Position numbers and translations under genes: made by a program
Part shown: positions 1 through 6,034 of the stretch, piece by piece
Layout of the letters: each line of letters begins with the position of its first letter
How positions within the stretch are numbered: the first letter of the stretch is position 1
Assembly: GCA_964526035.1 (NCBI GenBank)
Contig: CAZGKE010000160.1
Span: forward strand, 1 to 7,568
Origin: DAOMOD01 sp964526035
Lineage (GTDB): Bacteria > Pseudomonadota > Gammaproteobacteria > Xanthomonadales > BPKI01
Direction of reading: 5' to 3'
Length of the DNA stretch: 7,568 nt
The notes under the pieces: model-generated
The model's database searches: none
Told to the model about the DNA's origin: nothing
The model's input: only the letters and a program-made list of their open reading frames with translations

Positions 1-12
1 CGGAACACCACA

Positions 13-1098
13 CTAGAGATGTTTCCGCTCGCGTATCCAGGCAGCCACGCCGGCCGGCGTCATCTGCTTGTCCATCAGCTCGCAGGGGCCCGATTGGGTG
101 GTGAGCACCGCCACCAGACGCGTCGGCGCGAACTCGCCTTTCAGCAGGCCCTTGCGGTCGCGCATGTGAACTTCCTGGAGATGGTTGCGGTGAACGTCGT
201 CATCCTCGTTGAAATTCGGACCGAAGCGGCGACCGAGGAGGGGCATGACGAGATTGGCATAGGGCGCGAACAGCCTGAAATTGAAGCGCTGCTCGAGCTG
301 CAGCAGGACATCGGCGGCGCGCACTCCATTGTTCTGGTCGGAGGAAGCGTCGATGTCCGGAAAGTCCTTCATCACCTGTCCGGTGGTGCGGTCGAAACGC
401 AGCTCGTCCGGAAGCTCCGCCCACAACGGCTCGAACGCCTCGCGTGCCTCCGGCCACAGCCGATGACCATTGCGGCCGATCACGTCCTCCACCAGAAACT
501 CGCCGCCAGGCGCGAGGGCGTCGGCCACGGCGTCAAGCAACCATTCCATACCCGTCTGGCGGTGCAGCGCGTGGCGCACCATCACCAGCGGATAGACCTG
601 GCGCGGACGCCAGCGTCCAAGATCGACGTGCTCGAAGCGGAAGCGCTTGGTCAGCGCCTGCTGCGCTACCGCGGTCTCGCCACGTCGCAGCGCCTCGGCA
701 TCACTGCCGATGCAGTGGAACAACACGTTGCTGAGCCCCATGTTGCGCACCAGCTCAAGCCCCAGCGCACGCTCCTTGTGGGCTTCGCCGACACCGACGC
801 AAAGCACCGGCAACTCGGCCGGATCAGCTGCCCGAGCACGCTCGGCAATGCGCTGGCGTACCAGATCGTCTGCGCTGTCGAATCCCAGCCGGTTGAAGGC
901 CGGCTGCATGTAGCGACGGTGCCAGAACAGGTGGATGGACGCCTGCGAATCGCGCTGACCACCGCTGGCGGCCACCGCCACACGCTCCAGCCACTGCCTC
1001 ACCTGACCTTGCTTGGAGGTCGGCGCCACAGCCAGCACCTGGCGGGCCAACGCGCGCCCCAGGGAACGAATACGCGGATTGTCGAACAACGCTTTCAC
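13..1098 (-). CDS. Class I SAM-dependent methyltransferase-like protein
   Basis: 361-aa protein, probably a cytoplasmic SAM-dependent methyltransferase of unknown substrate. No signal peptide or membrane segment is visible. The Rossmann-type core appears as VLCVGVGEA (residues 98-106, in the place of motif I), the segment VMVRHALHR (172-180, like the H-x-L-H-H segment of these enzymes) and ALAPGGEFLVED (194-205, the usual LxPGG turn and strand). The C-terminal part has HLQEVHMRDRKGLLKGEF followed by a PTRLVAVL strand (325-332), which resembles methyltransferases often found near glycan or exopolysaccharide genes; that link is from memory. The start is GTG at 1096-1098, chosen because AGGAG lies 6 nt upstream (plus-strand 1105-1109). 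It ends with TAG. It follows the aldolase gene by 130 bp on the same strand, so co-transcription is possible. The glycine motif is loose, so the substrate and even activity remain open. Confidence 0.8.
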   Translation of the reverse strand: MKALFDNPRIRSLGRALARQVLAVAPTSKQGQVRQWLERVAVAASGGQRDSQASIHLFWHRRYMQPAFNRLGFDSADDLVRQRIAERARAADPAELPVLCVGVGEAHKERALGLELVRNMGLSNVLFHCIGSDAEALRRGETAVAQQALTKRFRFEHVDLGRWRPRQVYPLVMVRHALHRQTGMEWLLDAVADALAPGGEFLVEDVIGRNGHRLWPEAREAFEPLWAELPDELRFDRTTGQVMKDFPDIDASSDQNNGVRAADVLLQLEQRFNFRLFAPYANLVMPLLGRRFGPNFNEDDDVHRNHLQEVHMRDRKGLLKGEFAPTRLVAVLTTQSGPCELMDKQMTPAGVAAWIRERKHL

Positions 1099-1104
1099 GC
1101 TGGA

Positions 1105-1109
1105 CTCCT
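1105..1109 (-). promoter_or_regulatory. Ribosome binding site of the methyltransferase gene
   Basis: AGGAG on the minus strand, 6 nt before the GTG codon at 1098. It decides the start, because no ATG gives an equally well placed Shine-Dalgarno sequence. Confidence 0.65.
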
Positions 1110-1199
1110 AGCCCGGCGCCCCTGTACGCCGTTGAGATCAGTTGAACGTGAGGGACGCAGGTGCCACCGCTGGCGGCAACACCACGACCGCGATTCTTC

Positions 1200-1216
1200 C
1201 CGGGCCCGACGCCCGG
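1200..1216 (-). terminator. Possible weak terminator hairpin after the aldolase gene
   Basis: CCGGGC, a 5-nt loop and GCCCGG form a 6-bp all-GC stem starting 12 nt after the aldolase stop codon on the minus strand. The position suits a terminator. No T-run follows (the next bases are GAAGAATC), so it could equally be a processing or stability element, or chance in GC-rich DNA. Confidence 0.3.
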
Positions 1217-1228
1217 CTCATTCCCTGA

Positions 1229-2239
1229 TTACTCTACCGGTTCCCATTGCCCCAGCGTGGCCAGACCATTGTCGCGTGCGCGCTGCGCCACTGTCTTCTG
1301 CGCTTCATCGTAGTTGGCCTTGGGGTCCGCCGCCCACAGCTTCAGCGCGGCCTGCTGCATGGCGCGACCATAGCTGAAACTCAGCGGCCAGGGATGCGGC
1401 CCGATCTGATTCATCTCGTTCAGGTGCCGTGTGGCGTCCTCGTCGCTTTGGCCACCCGACAGGAACACGATGCCCGGCAGCGACGCCGGCACCGAAGAAC
1501 ACAGGCAGCGCACGGTGGCTTCGGCGACACCCTCGGCGTCGATCTGCTCGGGACAATCCTTGCCGGGCAGGACCATGGACGCCTTGAGAATGGCGCCCTC
1601 CAGCATGACGTTGTGTTCGTACAGCGCGCTGAACAGCGAGCGCAGGGTCGCCTCGGTGACGTCGTAGCAGGTTTCGATATCGTGATCGCCATCCATCAGC
1701 ACCTCGGGCTCCACCATCGGCACCAGGCCCGACTCCTGGCATAGAGCCGCGTAGCGCGCCAGGGCATGGGCGTTGGCATCGATGCACGTAGCGGAAGGAA
1801 TGTCGTCGCCGATGTTGATCACCGCGCGCCACTTGGCGAAGCGCGCGCCGAGCCTGGCGTATTCCTGGAGCCGACTGCGCAGGCCGTCGAGGCCTTCGGT
1901 GATGAGCTCACCCGGAAAGCCAGCCAGCGACTGAGTTCCGGCGTCGACCTTGATACCGGGCAGGATGCCGGCCGCGGTCATCACCTGGGCAAAGCTGCGA
2001 CCGTCACGGGCTGACTGGCGCAGAGTCTCGTCGTAAAGAATGGCACCGGAAATATGGTCGGACAGATTGGGCGTGGTCAGCAGCATCTCACGGTAGGCGC
2101 GACGGTTCTCCTCAGTGCTCTCCACACCAACGGCGGCGAAACGCTTGGTGATGGTGCCCGTCGACTCGTCGATGGCGATGATTCCCTTGCCGGGCGCAAC
2201 CATCGCGAGTGCGGTTTCTTCGAGAAGTTCGATGCTCAT
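1229..2239 (-). CDS. fba: Class I fructose-bisphosphate aldolase
   Basis: 336-aa enzyme that cleaves fructose 1,6-bisphosphate to dihydroxyacetone phosphate and glyceraldehyde 3-phosphate (and the reverse) in glycolysis/gluconeogenesis; cytosolic. It is the eukaryote-like, Schiff-base class I type. Visible signatures are GKGIIAIDEST (residues 17-27, Asp24), GIKVDAG (Lys97), FAKWR (Lys136), VEPEVLMDGDHD (Glu177), EGAILKASM with the Schiff-base lysine at about Lys219, FLSGGQSDE (259-267) and PWPLSFSYGRA (283-293). All core catalytic positions known from rabbit aldolase have a counterpart. The C-terminal tyrosine of vertebrate enzymes is absent; the protein ends EPVE. The ATG at 2239 is preferred over an in-frame start at 2308: it begins MSIELLEETA, as in homologues, has AAGGA 8 nt upstream, and the upstream start would lie before the -10 box. 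No frameshift or missing motif is seen. Confidence 0.97.
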   Translation of the reverse strand: MSIELLEETALAMVAPGKGIIAIDESTGTITKRFAAVGVESTEENRRAYREMLLTTPNLSDHISGAILYDETLRQSARDGRSFAQVMTAAGILPGIKVDAGTQSLAGFPGELITEGLDGLRSRLQEYARLGARFAKWRAVINIGDDIPSATCIDANAHALARYAALCQESGLVPMVEPEVLMDGDHDIETCYDVTEATLRSLFSALYEHNVMLEGAILKASMVLPGKDCPEQIDAEGVAEATVRCLCSSVPASLPGIVFLSGGQSDEDATRHLNEMNQIGPHPWPLSFSYGRAMQQAALKLWAADPKANYDEAQKTVAQRARDNGLATLGQWEPVE

Positions 2240-2247
2240 TGAAAAAT

Positions 2248-2252
2248 CCTTG
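2248..2252 (-). promoter_or_regulatory. Ribosome binding site of the aldolase gene
   Basis: AAGGA on the minus strand, 8 nt before the ATG at 2239. It supports this start over the in-frame codon 69 nt further upstream. Confidence 0.7.
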
Positions 2253-2287
2253 CGATGGGAAGCGTGGGCGACGAGCGCGGGGGGAGG

Positions 2288-2293
2288 ATTATA
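2288..2293 (-). promoter_or_regulatory. Candidate -10 box of the aldolase promoter (TATAAT)
   Basis: A perfect TATAAT on the minus strand, about 48 nt upstream of the aldolase ATG, which would give a leader of about 40 nt. No good -35 box is present at 16-19 nt spacing (AAGCCC at 17 nt). A direct repeat of GGCCAC (plus-strand 2294-2299 and 2303-2308) sits immediately upstream, where a regulator or an activator-dependent promoter could act. The -10 call is direct; promoter activity is inferred. Confidence 0.5.
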
Positions 2294-2414
2294 GGCCACG
2301 CTGGCCACCGGGGCTTGCGAATCGGGCCCCGGCGAGGGACTCGGGCACGCCGTGCGCCACGTCCGCGACGGGAAGCGGCGACAGCGGAGAGCGGGCCATT
2401 GCGCTGGTCGCGGC

Positions 2415-2438
2415 TTCCGCTTCGTCCATGAAGCGGAA
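2415..2438 (-). terminator. 9-bp perfect hairpin after the large metalloprotease gene
   Basis: Read on the minus strand, TTCCGCTTC, loop ATGGAC and GAAGCGGAA form an uninterrupted 9-bp stem about 41 nt after the stop codon of the 1095-aa protein. No T-run follows (GCCGCGACC), so it is not a classic intrinsic terminator. It may be a Rho-independent-like end typical of GC-rich genomes, or a 3' stability structure. The 240-bp gap between the two genes holds this hairpin and the aldolase promoter, and no other gene is seen there. Confidence 0.4.
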
Positions 2439-2479
2439 TGCTTTCCAGGGCCGGTGCGGAAGATCGGCCCAGCCGGCGG

Positions 2480-5400
2480 CTACCCGTCGAATGGATCGCC
2501 GTTGGGCTCGGTAGGTGAGTCGGTGAGGCGGCGGAAATCGGCGCCAGCACGCTGCCAGTCGATACCGGTCGCCTGGAAATCGGTGTCGACTTCAGTGCGA
2601 TTGCGATCCAGCATCCTGAAAATGAGCTGGCCCGCCGGTGACGCTTCTGGAATGGCCGTTCCCGGACACCCCGGACAGCGCGTCGGGCCGACGAAGCGAT
2701 CCACATCGATCACCAATGTTTCGGGGCCCGCCAAGGTACCGCCGAGCACCCAAGTCGGCTGTCCCTGCGGATCGTAGATGAAGGCGATGGCATAGGCGGC
2801 CTCACCCTGCCGGGTAACGGACAATCCCCAGCCGGATTCACCGGGGTCGAACCAGGCGGCGGTCGGGAACTGCGTCTCCGAACTGGTGCCCGGCGACAAC
2901 GGCTGCATCTGCTCGCTACCGGTGCTGCCCGGCAGCTCCCAGCTGAACTCGGCGCGGCGCTCGCCGCTGAACACCATGCGCATGCTGCCGAGTTCTGTCG
3001 GGATGGCCTGACTGCCGTCCCAACTGAAGCGCAGCAGCGGCGCCTCCCACACGCCCTCGGCCTTTTCGCCCTGGCCGAGATACCAGATCGGCGTGCCGTC
3101 GGCGGTGTAGGTGTACCAGATCACCAGCAATTGATCGCCCGCCACCTGCACATCGAGCCCGTGACCGGAACGTGCCGGGTTGAACCAGCCTCCGGCCACC
3201 GGGCGGTAGCGTTGATTCGCGTCGCGCGGAAAGCGGTCAGCGACCCGCGGCACGAACAGCAGCTTGCGCGGCTCGACCAGGATGCCGGGCGGTGTCTTGC
3301 TGAAAACGTCGATGAAGGCCCCGGTCTGACCATTGAAGCGCAGCACCCGGTCGCTGCCGGCGCTGCTCACGTACAGGTGACCATCCGGACCGAACGTCAA
3401 CCCTGCAGGAAAATGGAGGCCGCCGCTTCCCGGTGCAACGAACACTGTTGCAGCCTGCGGCTGGTCGGGGTTGATGCGCACCACCTGGTGTCGCGCCAGG
3501 TCCGAAACGAGAATGAAGTTTCCGCCGGGCATGACCACGATATCGGAGGGGTGGTCAATGCCGCTGCCGTCGGCAAGCGACGCCTGAAACACGCGCTCGA
3601 TGCGTCCGGAACCAATTCGCACTTCGTGGATCCTGGCATCGCTCTCGAGGGTCCACACGTAGTTCGAGGACAACGCCAGGCCGCGTGGCGCCGCCTCGAA
3701 GAATTCCTCCCGACCGAAGGCAAGGCTGGGCAAGGGTGCGCCGCTGATGGCGTCATGCTGCACCAGCCGCCGCGAAGCCTCGTCGGCGATGAATACAGTC
3801 CCGGTGCCATCAACTTCCAGGCCCGCGGGAAAGCTCGACGGCATCAGCGGTCCCGGTTCGTTGGCGTCGCGGAAAGTGGCGATGAAACGGTCGATACGGC
3901 GGCGCTCGAAGCGGTCGTAGCGGCGCAGCTCTCCGGCGACCAGAGCGTATAGCCGCTTCTGATGGGGATTCCAGGCAAGGTCGGACTGGAAGCCGAGTGC
4001 CTGCGGGATATGTGTCTCGGCGAACTCCACACCGGCGAACAGGCCGCTGTCGCCATCCAGCCGCAGCACGCGATCGGTCCCGGCGCTGATCACCAGCAGA
4101 TCGCTGCCTGCCAGGGTGGAGCCACCCATCAGGTCGCTCACCCCGTCGCCGTCGATATCGGGATCGGTGTTGTCGCCGACGCCATTGCCGTCGGTATCCG
4201 TCCATTCCCGCCGATCAAGCGGGAAGGCATCGCTGTTGTCGCCGACACTGTCGCCATCGCTGTCGGTCCATTCGCCAGCATCGAAGGGGAAGGCATCCTG
4301 CGCGTTGGGTACGCCGTCGCCGTCAATATCGGGATCCGAGTTGTCGCCTATGCCGTCGCCGTCGGTGTCGGCCCACTCGGTGGGATCGTCCGGGAAGGCG
4401 TCGATCTCGTCGGCCACGCCGTCGCCGTCGCTGTCGGATGAGTAGCGCGAATCGTAGGGGAAGGCATCCTGACTTTCCGGCACGCCGTCGCCATCGACAT
4501 CTGGATCGAGCGGCGCAGGCAGGGTCGGCAGCGGCGCTGTGGATACGCTGGGGCGGAAGGCCGCCACTGCGGCCATGTTGTCGCGCAGGCGGCGCGCGTT
4601 GTCGGCGACACCGGCTATACCGCAGGGCCTGCCGCCGCACAGCTGGCTGGGATTCGAGAAACGATCCAGGCGGCGATAGCGCTGCGGAATACCGCTGCCG
4701 AACGAGCCCATCACTGTATGGAACTGCCCGAAGCGGACGAAGGCCGTGCCGTAGCCGGGGCTCTGCGACGTCGCGCCGATCTGATGCTCCGCGCCCAGAT
4801 TGTGTCCGACTTCGTGCGAAAAGACGGCGTCATCGCACAGCGACCAGGAATCGAAGCCATCGCTGACGATGTTGACACCAAGCTCCTGCATATTGGTGAA
4901 CAGGTAGGCGATGCCGCAGTTGCCACGCGTTTCGATATCGTGCGGCCTCAGGAAACTCACCAGGTCGGCGCCCAGCGCATCGCGGCGTGCGCGCAGTCCG
5001 ACAAACTCGGGCGCCGAGGGCTGCGCAAGCATGGCCAGACGCATGGCATTCAGGGCGTCGCCGTTCGGGCCGTTGCTGTCGGGATAGGTCGTGAGGTCGG
5101 TGCCCACCAGACGCAATACCATGGGTACGTCGCTGTTGGCGTGGATCTGGTTGGCCAGCGCCACCAGATGGTTGATGCGGGTTTCGGCGGCCGCACCCGG
5201 GTAGCGCGCGGCGATGCCCTGCGAGTAGAGCATCAGCAGGTCGATGACCACCGGCGTGTTCTTCGCCGCAGTCGGCGACGCGGGTGGCTGGAACCCCGGG
5301 GCGACCAGCGCCCCCTCGTCCGGCGCCTCGACCCGGATCGACGGATGTCCGGTATCGATCAGCCAGGCCTCGTCGCCCCAGGACTCGAAGCGGTAGTCGC

Positions 5401-5767
5401 CGGAGGGCGCCCTGAACGTTCCGAAGCTGGCGTCATGCCCCACCGTGAGCGTCACTGCATGCATGGCCCCGGCGCGCGCAATCGTGCCGCTCCAGGTGAC
5501 GTCACCATTGGCATGCTCCACATGCTGCACGCCTTCGACCCGCAAACGGCTGCCGTCTGGCAGATGCAGAACCCACTCGCCGTCAGCCTTGGCCGCAGCG
5601 CGCCCGAGGCGCATCACGCTGCCCGGAGGCAGGGTCTCCAGGTGCGCCAGATGCGCCGGTGCAGCCTTGGGTTGCACGCCAGGCGGCAGCGGTTCCCATA
5701 GCGGCGCCGCGAACAGCGCCGGGGAAATCGCGAGCAGGAGGCAGAGAAAAGGTTTGCGTACGGGCAT
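2480..5767 (-). CDS. Secreted multidomain metzincin metalloprotease (TSP3 array, beta-propeller, tandem GW domains)
   Basis: 1095-aa exported protein, probably a zinc protease acting outside the cytoplasm. Residues 1-20 are a signal peptide (MPVRKP, then a Leu-rich core and ALFA). Residues about 25-170 are a prodomain-like region without cysteine. Residues about 172-405 are a reprolysin-like metzincin domain: SHEVGHNLGAEH (zinc ligands His318, His322, His328; catalytic Glu319), Met-turn HTVMG (Met353), then RFSNP and a DNAR block (about 389-392). Cys284, 311, 377 and 382 could form two disulfides. Residues about 421-547 are DxDGDG thrombospondin type-3-like calcium-binding repeats. Residues about 551-841 hold six NHL-like propeller repeats. 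Two related domains follow, starting GWFNPARSGHGL (860) and AWFDPGESGWGL (970). The in-frame reading extends 59 codons further upstream, but ATG 5767 directly precedes the signal peptide. No Shine-Dalgarno is visible. The substrate is unknown. Confidence 0.9.
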   Translation of the reverse strand: MPVRKPFLCLLLAISPALFAAPLWEPLPPGVQPKAAPAHLAHLETLPPGSVMRLGRAAAKADGEWVLHLPDGSRLRVEGVQHVEHANGDVTWSGTIARAGAMHAVTLTVGHDASFGTFRAPSGDYRFESWGDEAWLIDTGHPSIRVEAPDEGALVAPGFQPPASPTAAKNTPVVIDLLMLYSQGIAARYPGAAAETRINHLVALANQIHANSDVPMVLRLVGTDLTTYPDSNGPNGDALNAMRLAMLAQPSAPEFVGLRARRDALGADLVSFLRPHDIETRGNCGIAYLFTNMQELGVNIVSDGFDSWSLCDDAVFSHEVGHNLGAEHQIGATSQSPGYGTAFVRFGQFHTVMGSFGSGIPQRYRRLDRFSNPSQLCGGRPCGIAGVADNARRLRDNMAAVAAFRPSVSTAPLPTLPAPLDPDVDGDGVPESQDAFPYDSRYSSDSDGDGVADEIDAFPDDPTEWADTDGDGIGDNSDPDIDGDGVPNAQDAFPFDAGEWTDSDGDSVGDNSDAFPLDRREWTDTDGNGVGDNTDPDIDGDGVSDLMGGSTLAGSDLLVISAGTDRVLRLDGDSGLFAGVEFAETHIPQALGFQSDLAWNPHQKRLYALVAGELRRYDRFERRRIDRFIATFRDANEPGPLMPSSFPAGLEVDGTGTVFIADEASRRLVQHDAISGAPLPSLAFGREEFFEAAPRGLALSSNYVWTLESDARIHEVRIGSGRIERVFQASLADGSGIDHPSDIVVMPGGNFILVSDLARHQVVRINPDQPQAATVFVAPGSGGLHFPAGLTFGPDGHLYVSSAGSDRVLRFNGQTGAFIDVFSKTPPGILVEPRKLLFVPRVADRFPRDANQRYRPVAGGWFNPARSGHGLDVQVAGDQLLVIWYTYTADGTPIWYLGQGEKAEGVWEAPLLRFSWDGSQAIPTELGSMRMVFSGERRAEFSWELPGSTGSEQMQPLSPGTSSETQFPTAAWFDPGESGWGLSVTRQGEAAYAIAFIYDPQGQPTWVLGGTLAGPETLVIDVDRFVGPTRCPGCPGTAIPEASPAGQLIFRMLDRNRTEVDTDFQATGIDWQRAGADFRRLTDSPTEPNGDPFDG
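4127..4507 (-). repeat. Calcium-binding TSP3-like repeat array inside the metalloprotease gene
   Basis: About 127 codons of repeated DxDGDGxxD units alternating with DAFPxDxxEW segments, the pattern of thrombospondin type-3 calcium loops. A larger unit is also duplicated: GDNSDPDIDGDGV (plus-strand 4310-4348) recurs as GDNTDPDIDGDGV (4139-4177) exactly 171 bp away, with the DNA nearly matching. The array probably forms a rigid, Ca2+-stabilised spacer between the protease and the propeller. Confidence 0.85.
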
Positions 5768-5800
5768 GGTGGTTGCAGGTCTGGGCCAGGGTGGGAGTTT

Positions 5801-5830
5801 GTTATAACCTCGACCAGCGGGTCGCGCCAA
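5801..5830 (-). promoter_or_regulatory. Candidate sigma-70-like promoter of the large metalloprotease gene
   Basis: On the minus strand TTGGCG (plus-strand 5825-5830, 4 of 6 to consensus) and TATAAC (5801-5806, 5 of 6) are separated by 18 nt. Transcription would begin near 5794 and give a leader of about 27 nt before the ATG at 5767. This also argues against the longer in-frame reading upstream of the ATG. Confidence 0.5.
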
Positions 5831-5944
5831 CCGTGCCAACGGCAGTTGCGCCCGGTTCGGGTGTATCGTCGCAGGACGAAGCTTGGATCGAGTAGGCGCC
5901 GCGGAGCCGGACTGGGCCCTGAACGGCGCGTGCACACGCTGCAT

Positions 5945-5950
5945 TAGAAT
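5945..5950 (+). promoter_or_regulatory. Weak candidate -10 box for the 423-aa metalloprotease gene
   Basis: TAGAAT, 5 of 6 to the -10 consensus, lies about 85 nt before the chosen GTG. No -35 box is seen at normal spacing; instead the short dyad GCGTG-CA-CACGC (5928-5939) lies just upstream and might bind a regulator. Supported only by position and similarity. Confidence 0.25.
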
Positions 5951-5972
5951 GAAACGGTTGTCGTCAGTCTTC

Positions 5973-5991
5973 AGCCCGGCCGCGCCGGGCT
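5973..5991 (+). other. Perfect GC-rich hairpin in the leader of the 423-aa metalloprotease gene
   Basis: AGCCCGGC, loop CGC and GCCGGGCT form an uninterrupted 8-bp stem, followed by TGTGTCC. The shape resembles an intrinsic terminator with a poor T-tract. It lies between two divergent genes, so it does not end a visible gene. It would sit in the 5' leader of the plus-strand gene, ending 43 nt before GTG 6035 and touching the alternative GTG at 5993. Confidence 0.6.
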
Positions 5992-6034
5992 TGTGTCCGT
6001 TCGGCGGTTCCGGCGGTGGGGGCGGGGATTGAAA

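Noticed and set aside
19..1377. 452-aa plus-strand open reading frame
   Set aside because: It is antisense to the methyltransferase and runs into the aldolase gene. It shows no recognisable motifs and is His/Arg-rich in the way typical of shadow frames in GC-rich DNA.
2240..2479. Small gene between the aldolase and the large protease
   Set aside because: The open frames there are extensions or shadows of neighbouring genes. The region is explained by a promoter and a hairpin.
3131..3952. 273-aa plus-strand open reading frame
   Set aside because: Antisense to the propeller region, with no signal, domain or ribosome binding site.
4127..4507. Repeats at 4127-4507 as a CRISPR array or noncoding tandem repeat
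   Set aside because: The units keep the reading frame and encode DxDGDG calcium loops. There are no identical repeats with unique spacers.
4718..5701. 327-aa plus-strand open reading frame
   Set aside because: It lies fully antisense to the prodomain and catalytic domain of the large metalloprotease, whose motifs are unambiguous, so this is a shadow frame.
5768..5944. 59-codon N-terminal extension of the large metalloprotease
   Set aside because: It is open in frame, but it covers the likely promoter and would bury the signal peptide, so the ATG at 5767 is preferred.
5993..6034. GTG at 5993 as start of the 423-aa protease
   Set aside because: No Shine-Dalgarno is present and it directly follows a strong hairpin. 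The GTG at 6035 has a purine-rich upstream sequence and gives a more typical signal peptide.
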